DNA of 64,000 nucleotides, taken from positions 1-64,000 of the forward strand of contig JAUNUP010000007.1 of the NCBI GenBank assembly GCA_030538115.1, read 5' to 3'. The stretch's first letter is position 1. Each line of letters opens with the position of its first letter. This document shows, piece by piece, positions 23,606-31,749 of this stretch. This DNA is from Dermatophilus congolensis. GTDB taxonomy: Bacteria; Actinomycetota; Actinomycetes; Actinomycetales; Dermatophilaceae. A program made the position numbers and the translations under genes. The notes under the pieces were generated by a model. It ran no database searches. It saw only the letters and a list, made by a program, of their open reading frames with translations, and was not told the DNA's origin.

Positions 23606-25408
23606 TCAGCGGGGTGACGGCTCCGCGGGCGCGCTGATCCGTAGGGCGGCACGGGCCAGCGTCTGCACCGCCTCGGGCACGCGCCCGCCCGGAAATCCGG
23701 TCACGTCGCTCCGGCTGGGATGGCGCTGTGGAGCGAACCCGCCGCCACCGCTGAGCAGCGACAGCACTGTCCAGGTCTCGTCGGCCCAGAACGCCACCGT
23801 CTCCTCACTCACGCGCCCGGCCCGAGTGCGCCAGCCTGCGTCTTCCATCACCGTGTGGCACAGGTGGCTGACGCGCTTGGGATGCGGTCCGAAGCGGTTG
23901 TCCGAGCCGAGCACCTCGTGCTTCGTCACACCGCTCGCCGCACAGAGCAGCGCCAGCGTGCCTGCGTCGATCTCGTGGGGCACCTCGCCCAGCGGCAGGT
24001 TGCGGGCGATCACAGTGGCGAGCCCCCGAGGTGACTCGACCTGGCATCCGTCGCCGCCGAGCGAAGGGTGGAGCACCAGCTTGCCGCGCGAGCACGTGAC
24101 CAGCTTCAACGCGACAGCCGTGGCGACGAGGCGACGGGGAAAGGGGCAGTCGTCACCCGCGGCCACACCTCCGCGCGTGCCACTCACAGCGTCGAGCAGG
24201 GCACGGAAGTGCGCGACCATCGGCTCGCAGGTCGCATCGTCGAGTTCGGCGGGCAGGGAGGCGCCCGGGCCGCCTCCGGCAGCGAGCGCGGCAGCTGTGT
24301 CGACGACGGACAGCGCGGGGCGCTCGGAGGTCGCCTGCAGGGCGCGGCGATGCTCCGTCAGCAGCGTGAGCGCGTCGAGACCGGCGTCGGCCAGCAGATG
24401 CGCCAGGGCACGGCGTCCCTTCGTGTCGCACGCTCCCACGAGGTCACCGACCGCGGGCGTGAGCGTGTCGAGCGGAGGCATGGGCGGCGGGAGGTCGAAC
24501 AGGTCGACCGCGACCACCCTCTCCTTCGCCTTCTCGAGTTCGAACACCTCCGGGTCGAAGTCGTCGGGCAACCAGTCGATCTGGTCGAGCACATCGTCGG
24601 GGTGGGTCTGCAGGCGTTCGACGGCCTCGCCGGTCAGCACGGCAACGATGTCGTTGTACGTCCACACGCCGCCACAGTCCTCGGGCGGGCAGGCGCGCTC
24701 GCCCGCCAGCAGCGCGGCACGCGGCTCACCGGGAAGACGAACGCGGACGCCCTCCACGCTGATCACGTGCCGCCACGCACAGGCCATGTCGTAGTCGTAA
24801 TGCAGCACATCGCCCACGTCGGCGAGCACCTCGCCGACCTGCACCTGCGACTCGTGGATTCCGGTTGTGCGCACACTGCGACCTGCGCCTTCGACGGAAT
24901 CGCGGTACTCGCGCATGTCGGCGACGAGGTCGTCGTCGTCGAGTTCGGCGTCGGTCAGCAGCGTGGGCATCACCACGCCCGCGTCGCCGCGGAAGGCCGA
25001 CCTGAAGCCGTGCAGATGCACGTCGTCCCAGCCCATGGCCTGGCTGATGACGTCGTGAAACTGGTCGAGGCGCAGGTCACCGGCAACCTCGATACGACGC
25101 CACACCTGCGGAAACGAGTGCTCCAGGTCGACGAGCACGCTCAACATCACCGACCCGTCACGAACCCGCGTGGGCTCGCGATTCCCGCCGGTACCTGTGT
25201 GGCCCGGGTGGTCACCCTCCGTATCGTCGGTGACCAGGGAAGGCTTGCGCGGCGCGATGATCGATGCCGCTGGTCCGGAGATCCAGTCGGCGGCCGTCTC
25301 GGCCCCTGGCCTACGTGTCGCGGCATGGGGCACCGACGGGCCCGGGATGCCACGACGTGGAAATGGGATGACGTTGTCGCCCGATCGACTGCCCCTGTGG
25401 TCGGTCAC
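23606..25408 (-). CDS. plasmid pRiA4b ORF-3-like domain protein
   Basis: A 600-aa soluble protein. After a 75-residue polar, low-complexity N-terminus, residues 85-260 form a pRiA4b ORF-3 (PF07929-type) domain: LEHSFPQVWRRIEV, LDQFHDVISQAMGWDDVHLH, the YDYDMACAWRHVISVE strand, CPPEDCGGVWTY and WLPDDFDPEVFELEK. This fold is often annotated as IS1096 TnpR-like but has no proven activity. The remaining 330 residues are helical and unassigned. Nothing around it suggests a mobile element. The start codon is uncertain because the N-terminus is not conserved. Confidence 0.8.
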   Translation of the reverse strand: MTDHRGSRSGDNVIPFPRRGIPGPSVPHAATRRPGAETAADWISGPAASIIAPRKPSLVTDDTEGDHPGHTGTGGNREPTRVRDGSVMLSVLVDLEHSFPQVWRRIEVAGDLRLDQFHDVISQAMGWDDVHLHGFRSAFRGDAGVVMPTLLTDAELDDDDLVADMREYRDSVEGAGRSVRTTGIHESQVQVGEVLADVGDVLHYDYDMACAWRHVISVEGVRVRLPGEPRAALLAGERACPPEDCGGVWTYNDIVAVLTGEAVERLQTHPDDVLDQIDWLPDDFDPEVFELEKAKERVVAVDLFDLPPPMPPLDTLTPAVGDLVGACDTKGRRALAHLLADAGLDALTLLTEHRRALQATSERPALSVVDTAAALAAGGGPGASLPAELDDATCEPMVAHFRALLDAVSGTRGGVAAGDDCPFPRRLVATAVALKLVTCSRGKLVLHPSLGGDGCQVESPRGLATVIARNLPLGEVPHEIDAGTLALLCAASGVTKHEVLGSDNRFGPHPKRVSHLCHTVMEDAGWRTRAGRVSEETVAFWADETWTVLSLLSGGGGFAPQRHPSRSDVTGFPGGRVPEAVQTLARAALRISAPAEPSPR

Positions 25409-25453
25409 AGCCGCACACTAGAACGGGTGAGCGATCAGATCACACACGTGTGT

Positions 25454-26662
25454 CTAGGCCCTGTGGACATACTCCGCGAGTCTGCTCATGGCCGTGTCGA
25501 ATTCGTCGGTCGCCCCCGCAAGTGACATCCGGATGAATCGCCGACCGTCCGAATGGCGGTCATGCAGGTCGCTCGGCGGCGCGAAATCGACGCCCGGTGT
25601 CACCGCCACACCCGTCGCGGCCAGCACGTCCTCCGCCCACCGCACCGAATCGTCGGTGAGGTGCGAGATGTCTGCGTAGGCGTAGAACGCGCCGTCGGGC
25701 GGGGCCATGCGCTGCACGCCGAGCTCGCCAATGCGCGCCTGCACCAGGGCCCGGTTGGCCGCGTACCGGCGCACGTGGGTCTCGAGTTCAGCGACGGAGG
25801 CAGGATCGAACGCCGCGACCGCTGCGACCTGCGAAATCGCCGGAGCACAGATGTTGAGGTTGCCCAGCAACAGCTCCACCGGGCGGGCCAGCGGCTCGGG
25901 CACGAGCGCCCAGCCGATGCGCCAACCGGTCATCGAGTAGTACTTCGAGAACGAACCCACCACAGCGGCCGCCCGCGAGGTCTCCCAGGCGCACGCCGCG
26001 CGGTCGCCGTAGGTGATGCCGTGGTAGATCTCGTCGCTGATCAGCAGCGTTCCGTTGGCCTCGCACCAGCGAGCGAGGGCGGCGAGCTCATCTGCCGGGA
26101 TGATCGAACCCGTGGGGTTGGCCGGCGAAGCCACGATGACGCCCGCCGGGGCTCCGTTCTCCTCCGCGAATGCTTCGAGATGAGACACGTGCAGCTGGAA
26201 TCGGGTCGACTCGTCGCAGTCGACCTCCACGACATCGCAGCCCAGCGCCGCGAGCGTGTTGCGGTAGGCGGGATAGCCGGGGCGCGTCATCAGCACGGTG
26301 TCGCCCGCGTCGAATGCGGCTAGGAAGAGGGCCGTGAACGCCCCCGACGAGCCCGTGGTGACGACCACCTCGTCAGGGTCCACCGCCACCCCGTACGTGG
26401 TGCCGTAGTGAGCCGCGATGGCCTCGCGCAGGTCCCGATTGCCGATCGCGTCGGTGTAGCCCATCACCTCCGCCGCGCTCAACGCGCGCGCCGCCGCCTC
26501 ACGCACCGGCCTCGGGGCGGGCGTGGCGGGCTGCCCCAAGCAGAGCGACAACATGTCGCCGTGCGTGGCCGCGCGCACGTTCGCGGCCTTGAGCACCTCC
26601 ATCGCGAAGAACGGCGGGGCCTGACCACGGGTAGAGACATTCACGGATCGACGTACGGACAT
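25454..26662 (-). CDS. class I/II pyridoxal-phosphate aminotransferase
   Basis: A 402-aa fold-type I aminotransferase. ASPANPTGS, the ISDEIYHGI strand with the PLP-binding Asp, the Schiff-base lysine in SFSKYYSMTGWRIGW, and the C-terminal FIRMSLAG Arg (substrate carboxylate) are all present. It resembles the aspartate/tyrosine-type group of actinobacteria, but the amino donor and acceptor cannot be fixed. It is monocistronic, with a strong hairpin upstream that ends the preceding glsB-like transcript. Confidence 0.9.
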   Translation of the reverse strand: MSVRRSVNVSTRGQAPPFFAMEVLKAANVRAATHGDMLSLCLGQPATPAPRPVREAAARALSAAEVMGYTDAIGNRDLREAIAAHYGTTYGVAVDPDEVVVTTGSSGAFTALFLAAFDAGDTVLMTRPGYPAYRNTLAALGCDVVEVDCDESTRFQLHVSHLEAFAEENGAPAGVIVASPANPTGSIIPADELAALARWCEANGTLLISDEIYHGITYGDRAACAWETSRAAAVVGSFSKYYSMTGWRIGWALVPEPLARPVELLLGNLNICAPAISQVAAVAAFDPASVAELETHVRRYAANRALVQARIGELGVQRMAPPDGAFYAYADISHLTDDSVRWAEDVLAATGVAVTPGVDFAPPSDLHDRHSDGRRFIRMSLAGATDEFDTAMSRLAEYVHRA

Positions 26663-26737
26663 GCCCTCATCTTCTCAGCGTGCCGCCAGCAGCACCGACC
26701 TCTGAACAGACGAGGGATTTCCCGGTAGACGCGACGA

Positions 26738-26775
26738 CGCCGGATTTCCATCTCTTTCGAGGCAGAAATCCGGCG
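26738..26775 (-). terminator. hairpin terminator of the GlsB-like gene
   Basis: Perfect 11-bp arms CGCCGGATTTC (26738-26748) and GAAATCCGGCG (26765-26775) with a 16-nt loop lie 56 nt past the stop of the small membrane protein gene. No U-tract is seen, which is usual in high-GC actinobacteria. Confidence 0.65.
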
Positions 26776-26831
26776 CCGGTCACACGATTACACCTGTGAG
26801 CCACCGCATTTCACGGCAGCAACGCAGGATG

Positions 26832-27089
26832 TCAGCGGCGTACCAACTTCACGAGGAAGAGCAAAATGCACGCACCGAGTAGAGCGGTCAGGAAGCTGAA
26901 GATGAGCCCGCCGCCTGCGACGTTCACGCCGAGAACGGAGAGCAGCCAGCCACCAAGAAGACCGCCGATGATACCGACGACGATGTTGAGGAAGACGCCC
27001 TGCTGAGCGTCAGTCCCCATGAACTTGCTGGCAATCCAACCAGCGAGGCCGCCGACGATGATCCAGCCGATGATCCCCATTGAGAGCAT
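26832..27089 (-). CDS. GlsB/YeaQ/YmgE family small membrane protein
   Basis: An 85-aa Gly-rich protein with three short membrane helices. The signature IGWIIVGGLAGWIASKF, the NIVVGIIGGLLGGWL segment and the polar Lys/Arg end identify the transglycosylase-associated/GlsB family, small stress-induced membrane proteins of unknown mechanism. The start is ATG 27089, giving M-L-S-M; the in-frame ATG at 27080 is possible. The leader up to aroD (213 bp) contains A+T-richer sequence, consistent with a regulated promoter. Confidence 0.88.
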   Translation of the reverse strand: MLSMGIIGWIIVGGLAGWIASKFMGTDAQQGVFLNIVVGIIGGLLGGWLLSVLGVNVAGGGLIFSFLTALLGACILLFLVKLVRR

Positions 27090-27302
27090 GTGTGATTTCC
27101 CTTCGGTGTTCGTTTGCCCCGAGCAAACGGGCGCACTCGTACGAACGACTTACCCGTCGGATACATTTCCCAAACAGCTGCACAGTTTCTGCAACTGAAT
27201 CGTGATGTCGTAGCCGTGGCCACCGCCAGTGACAGCCGTGGCACGGCCGGTGAGACGATGGCCTGAGCCCCGCCAGCACCACGACGAGCCCGAGGAGCCT
27301 AC

Positions 27303-28106
27303 GTGAACTCCACACCCACACCCTCCACCGCGTCTCACGGACTGCCGATCGCGGACGGGCGCCCGTGCGTGATCGTGCCGGTGGTGTCGAGCACCCTGTC
27401 CGGCCTGCGCGACGAGATCACCGCGCTCGTGGGCTCACCGGCCCAGATGGTCGAATGGCGGGCCGACCTGTACCAAGAGGCCAGGTCGCTGAACGACATC
27501 GTCGCCGTGGCGCGCGAGATCAACGCGGCGCTCGGTGACGCCGCCACGCGCCGGGGTGACGCCCATGCGCTGCCCCTGCTGTTCACGTACCGCACCACCT
27601 CACAGGGCGGCAAGGGCATCGCCAACGAACACGACTACGCCATGCTCATCGAGGCCGTGGCGGGCTCCGGCGCGGTCGCCGCCGTCGATGTCGAGTTCCA
27701 AAACCCGCAGGGGCCCGTCGTCATCGACATCGCCCAGTCCGAGGGGGCCGCGGTCATCGCCTCCGCCCACGACTTCTCGGGCACTCCCCCGCGCAAGGAG
27801 ATCGTGTCGCTGCTGGCCGGGATGGAGGAGGCGGGTGCCGACGTCGCCAAGGTCGCCGTGATGCCGCACAGCCCCGACGACGTGCTCAAACTGCTCGGCG
27901 CCACGGTCGAGCGCCGCCAGACCGCCGAGATTCCCCTCATCACCATCGCGATGGGCCCGCTCGGCGCCATCACCCGCCTCGGAGGCGAGCCGTTCGGCTC
28001 CGCCGCCACGTACGCGACGGTCGGCGAGGGCTCGGCCCCTGGCCAACTCGACGCAGACGCGGTCGCCCCGATCCTCGACCTCCTGCACGCCCAACTCACC
28101 GACTGA
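27303..28106 (+). CDS. aroD: type I 3-dehydroquinate dehydratase
   Basis: A 267-aa Schiff-base dehydroquinase, shikimate pathway step 3. EWRAD (51-55) binds substrate, SAHDFSGTP carries the catalytic His 156, and VAKVAVM carries the Schiff-base Lys 183. Many actinobacteria use the unrelated type II enzyme (AroQ), so a type I copy is noteworthy; it could serve quinate catabolism instead. The start is GTG 27303 with GAGGAG just upstream. It stands alone and is convergent with cysN. Confidence 0.92.
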   Translation: MNSTPTPSTASHGLPIADGRPCVIVPVVSSTLSGLRDEITALVGSPAQMVEWRADLYQEARSLNDIVAVAREINAALGDAATRRGDAHALPLLFTYRTTSQGGKGIANEHDYAMLIEAVAGSGAVAAVDVEFQNPQGPVVIDIAQSEGAAVIASAHDFSGTPPRKEIVSLLAGMEEAGADVAKVAVMPHSPDDVLKLLGATVERRQTAEIPLITIAMGPLGAITRLGGEPFGSAATYATVGEGSAPGQLDADAVAPILDLLHAQLTD

Positions 28107-28135
28107 GCGGCACACGACGGCCGAGGGTCGGTGGC

Positions 28136-29509
28136 TCAGATGCTCGGGTCGAAGGCCCTCGCCAAGGGGTCGCCGACCATGCCTGCGGCAAAGGTGGCGC
28201 CTCCGGCCGGGTCGATGACGAGGAAGCCGCCCGTGGAGCGGAAGTCGGCGTAGTCGTCGGTCGCCACCTCGTCCGCGAGGCGGATCGTGGCGCGGACGAT
28301 GTCGTTGAGTTCGGCTGGCTCGCCGGAGTCGACCCAGTCCTGCGTATCGACATCCCAGTGCTGGGTGACGCCCGTGATGATGCCGCGCACCACGTTGGTG
28401 CCGATCTTCACGAGCACGCGCTGTTTCGGCTTGCTCGCCCGCTCGTCGAGCCAGCACAGCACGCCCACCAGCTCGCCGGTCGACTCCGGCTTCGGCTGGT
28501 CACCGAGCGCGAGCACCTGACCACGGCCGACGTCGAGTTCGTCGCGCAGCAGGATCGTCACCGACTCGCCCGCCGCCGCCGACTCCACCGGGCCGACCGG
28601 GGTGTCGATGCCCGTCACCATCGACGACAGGCCCGAGGGCAGCGCCGTCACGACATCGCCGACCCGCACCTGCCCGGAGGCGATGCGCCCGGCAAGCCCG
28701 CGGTAGTCGGGGTGCTCGGGGGTGCGGGGGCGGATGACGAGCTGCACCGGCATCCGGAACGGCGCCTCGACCGCCGACGAGACGACGTCGAGGTCTTCCA
28801 GCAGCTCGAGCAGGCTCGGGCCGTCGTACCAGGCGCCCGCAGGGTCGTTCTCGACCTCCGCCGTGGCCCCGTCACCGACGACGTTTTGGCCGGTCAACGC
28901 ACTGACGGGCACGATCCGCACGTGCTTGTTGCCAAGACGCTCCGCGATCGAGCGCAGCTCGCCCGCGACCGCGTCGAAACGTGCCTGGTCCCAGCCGATC
29001 GCGTCCATCTTGTTGACCGCGAAGATCACGTGCGGCACCTGCAGCAGCGCCATCACCGCGGCGTGGCGGCGGGTCTGCACGAGGGCGCCGTTGCGGGCGT
29101 CGACGAGGATGAGTGCCGCGTCGGCCGTGGACGCACCCGTCACCGTGTTGCGGGTGTACTGGGTGTGCCCAGGGGTGTCGGCGAGGATGAACGAGCGTCG
29201 GTGCGTCGAGAAGTAGCGGTAGGCCACGTCGATCGTGATGCCCTGCTCGCGCTCGGCACGCAGGCCGTCGGTGAGCAGCGCGAGGTCGACGGCGTCGGCT
29301 CCGCGGCGCTTGCTGGCCGCCTCCACCGCCTCGTACTGGTCGGCGAGGATCGACTTGGTGTCGTACAGCAGCCGGCCCACCATGGTCGACTTGCCGTCGT
29401 CGACCGAACCGGCGACGACCAGGCGCAACTGGGGCCGGGAGGCCGCGACCTCCGAAGCGCCCCCCGCCTCGAGAACGGCGTCGAGACGATCGGTCACATC
29501 GATGCTCAT
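28136..29509 (-). CDS. cysN: sulfate adenylyltransferase subunit 1 (GTPase)
   Basis: A 457-aa EF-Tu-like GTPase that drives APS formation by its partner CysD. G1 GSVDDGKST (34-42), DTPGH and NKMDAIGWD (G3 and G4) are intact, followed by two beta-barrel domains. No APS kinase domain is fused; that activity is separate (cysC). The start ATG overlaps the cysD stop by one base (TGATG). It is the last gene of the cys operon and is convergent with aroD. Confidence 0.96.
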   Translation of the reverse strand: MSIDVTDRLDAVLEAGGASEVAASRPQLRLVVAGSVDDGKSTMVGRLLYDTKSILADQYEAVEAASKRRGADAVDLALLTDGLRAEREQGITIDVAYRYFSTHRRSFILADTPGHTQYTRNTVTGASTADAALILVDARNGALVQTRRHAAVMALLQVPHVIFAVNKMDAIGWDQARFDAVAGELRSIAERLGNKHVRIVPVSALTGQNVVGDGATAEVENDPAGAWYDGPSLLELLEDLDVVSSAVEAPFRMPVQLVIRPRTPEHPDYRGLAGRIASGQVRVGDVVTALPSGLSSMVTGIDTPVGPVESAAAGESVTILLRDELDVGRGQVLALGDQPKPESTGELVGVLCWLDERASKPKQRVLVKIGTNVVRGIITGVTQHWDVDTQDWVDSGEPAELNDIVRATIRLADEVATDDYADFRSTGGFLVIDPAGGATFAAGMVGDPLARAFDPSI

Positions 29510-30477
29510 CAGAAGTAGCCCTCCCGCTTACGGTCTTCCATCGACGCCTCCGAGAGGCGGTCGTCGGCGCGGGTGGCGCCGCGTTCGGTGAGGCGGCTCA
29601 CCGAGATCTCGGCGACGATCGCCTCGATGGTGCGAGCGTCGGATTCGACAGCGCCCGTGCACGATCCGTCGCCGACGGTGCGGTAGCGCACGGTCTTGCG
29701 GATCAGCTCGTCCTTCTCCCCCGGCCCGAACCACGGGCCGGGCGTCATCCACATGCCGTCGCGCAGCCACACGTCGCGCTCGTGGGCGAAGTAGATGGAG
29801 GGAAGCTCCACGTTCTCGACGGCGATGTAGTGCCACACGTCGAGCTCGGTCCAGTTGGAGAGGGGGAACACGCGAGTGTTCTCGCCGGGGGCGTGGCGGC
29901 CGTTGTAGACGTCCCACAATTCGGGGCGCTGCTTACGCGGGTCCCAACCGCCGAAGCCGTCGCGCACCGAGAAGATGCGCTCCTTGGCGCGGGCGCGGTC
30001 TTCGTCGCGACGGGCACCACCGAGCAGGGCGTCGAACTTCTGCTCCTCGATCGTGTCGACCAGCGGAACGGTCTGCAGGGGGTTGCGGGTGCCGTCGGGA
30101 CGCTCGGTGACGCGCCCGTCGGCGATCCAGTCCTCGACCGCGGCGACCACGAGGTTGAGACCGAACTGCGCGACCATGCGGTCGCGGTACTCGATCACCT
30201 CGGGCAGGTTGTGCCCGGTGTCGACGTGCAGCAGCGTGATCGGCAGCGGAGCCGGGGCCAGCGCCTTGCGGGCCAGGTGCAGCAGCACCGCCGAGTCCTT
30301 GCCGCCGCTGTACAGCAGTGCCGGGCGGTCGAATTCGGCCACGACCTCGCGGATGATCTGGATGCTCTCGGCCTCCAGCGCGCGGATGGTCGACAGACTC
30401 TGTGTGGCCGCCGCCTCGGAGCGAGCCGGAGTGCCGAGATCCGAGAGCCCAGAGACCTGGTCAGCGGTTGCCGTCAC
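29509..30477 (-). CDS. cysD: sulfate adenylyltransferase subunit 2
   Basis: A 322-aa ATP-pyrophosphatase-type subunit forming APS from ATP and sulfate. The PP-loop LLYSGGKDSAVLLHLA is near residue 45; GGARRDEDRARAKER and the C-terminal RKREGYF (also found in E. coli CysD) are present. The start is GTG 30477, within the GTGA overlap with cysC, and AGGGGA lies upstream. An extension further upstream would read through the cysC gene in another frame and is rejected. Confidence 0.96.
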   Translation of the reverse strand: MTATADQVSGLSDLGTPARSEAAATQSLSTIRALEAESIQIIREVVAEFDRPALLYSGGKDSAVLLHLARKALAPAPLPITLLHVDTGHNLPEVIEYRDRMVAQFGLNLVVAAVEDWIADGRVTERPDGTRNPLQTVPLVDTIEEQKFDALLGGARRDEDRARAKERIFSVRDGFGGWDPRKQRPELWDVYNGRHAPGENTRVFPLSNWTELDVWHYIAVENVELPSIYFAHERDVWLRDGMWMTPGPWFGPGEKDELIRKTVRYRTVGDGSCTGAVESDARTIEAIVAEISVSRLTERGATRADDRLSEASMEDRKREGYF

Positions 30478-31034
30478 AGCATTCCCCTTTTCTGCAGCAG
30501 CGCGATGACGCGGTCCGCCGCCTCCTGGGTGTCGATGTCGGTGGTGTCGAGGTCGAGGTCGGGCGCAGTCGGCGCCTCGTACGGGTCGTCGACGCCGGTG
30601 AGGTGTGTGACCTTGCCTGCGGCGTGCGCGGCGTACAGGCCCTTCACATCGCGGCGGGCGCACTCGTCGACGCTGGTCGACACGTAGGTCAGCGCGTAGG
30701 GCGTGCCCTCAGCCGCGTGCTCGTCACGGATGCGGTCGCGGGTCTGCTCATACGGTGCGATCACTGGGACCAGCACCAATACCCCGTTACGGGCCAGCAG
30801 CCGAGCGAGGTACCCGACGCGCGTCACGTGCGCGTCGCGCTCCTCCTTGGTGAAGCCCAGCCCCGGCGAGAGGTGGTCGCGCAGCTCGTCACCGTCGAGC
30901 AGTTCGACCCGCACGTCGTTCCCTGAGGCAGCGAGCTTCTCCTGAACCGCGAGCGCGACCGTCGTCTTACCGGCCCCCGAAAGCCCGGTAAGCCACAACG
31001 TCCCGCCCGTGCCAGTGGAGGCATCAGTCGACAT
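30474..31034 (-). CDS. cysC: adenylylsulfate (APS) kinase
   Basis: A 186-aa P-loop kinase converting APS to PAPS. GLSGAGKTT is the Walker A loop, DGDELRDHLSPGLGF the APS-binding segment, and FTKEERDAHVTRV and YVSTSVDECARRDVKGLY are family hallmarks. ATG 31034 overlaps the cysH end by 11 nt. The neighbouring cysH looks like an APS (not PAPS) reductase, so CysC may supply PAPS mainly for sulfotransferases. Confidence 0.94.
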   Translation of the reverse strand: MSTDASTGTGGTLWLTGLSGAGKTTVALAVQEKLAASGNDVRVELLDGDELRDHLSPGLGFTKEERDAHVTRVGYLARLLARNGVLVLVPVIAPYEQTRDRIRDEHAAEGTPYALTYVSTSVDECARRDVKGLYAAHAAGKVTHLTGVDDPYEAPTAPDLDLDTTDIDTQEAADRVIALLQKRGML

Positions 31035-31749
31035 GGATCCCACACTCCGTCTTGTCCGTACCTGCCCAACGACCGGAGCGCGGGTCTTCACCCGGCGCGA
31101 CCTTGCGCGTGCACGGCGCGCAGCCGATGGACGGATACCCCTGGTCGAGAAGCGGATTGCGCACGACGTCGTTGTCGCGCGCGTACGCCTCGACCTGCTC
31201 GTCGCTCCACGCGACGATCGGGGAGATCTTGACCAGGCCGTGCTTCGCGTCGAACGACACCTCAGGCGCGCCCGCGCGGCTCGCCGACTCCGCGCGGCGC
31301 AGGCCCGTCATCCACGCCTCGTAGCCCTCGAGGGCCTCGAACAGCGGTGTCGTCTTGCGCAGCATGCAGCACAGGTCGGGGTTGGAGGCGAACAGGTCTT
31401 TGCCGTACGTGGCGTCCTGCTCGGCCACCGTCTGCTCGGCGCGGATGTCGCGCACGTTGAGCCGGTACCGCGAGGCCACCTCGTCGCGCGTCGCGAGGGT
31501 CTCGGCGAAGTGGTAGCCGGTCTCGAGAAAGAGCACGTCGGTGCCGGGTGCGACGCTCGCGACGAGAGCCGGCAGCACGGCATCCTGCATCGAACTCGCC
31601 ACGGCCACACGGGAGCCGAACGTCGCCTGCGCCCAGGCGATGATCTCCTCCGCACTCGCTCCGGCGAGCGTGCGCGCGCCTTCTTCCGCGAGCGACTGCA
31701 GCTCCTCCGTGGTGCGCGAGCGGCCAGAGCGATCAGCAGCGATCGTCAC
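31024..31749 (-). CDS. cysH: adenylyl-sulfate reductase, [4Fe-4S] type
   Basis: A 241-aa reductase giving sulfite. The PP-loop-like region SRVAVASSMQDAV, the FLETGYHFAET motif, and two cysteine pairs (LCCMLRK and GCAPCTR) that bind a [4Fe-4S] cluster are present. The catalytic Cys lies in the C-terminal ECGIH. The CC...CxxC set is the mark of APS reductases; PAPS reductases lack it. It starts at GTG 31749 in a GTGA overlap with the cysI stop. Confidence 0.93.
   Translation of the reverse strand: MTIAADRSGRSRTTEELQSLAEEGARTLAGASAEEIIAWAQATFGSRVAVASSMQDAVLPALVASVAPGTDVLFLETGYHFAETLATRDEVASRYRLNVRDIRAEQTVAEQDATYGKDLFASNPDLCCMLRKTTPLFEALEGYEAWMTGLRRAESASRAGAPEVSFDAKHGLVKISPIVAWSDEQVEAYARDNDVVRNPLLDQGYPSIGCAPCTRKVAPGEDPRSGRWAGTDKTECGIHVD

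Noticed and set aside
23606..25408. Transposon resolvase (IS1096 TnpR-like) as evidence of a mobile element
   Set aside because: That label follows a fold name of unproven function; no transposase, inverted ends or target duplication were seen around the gene.
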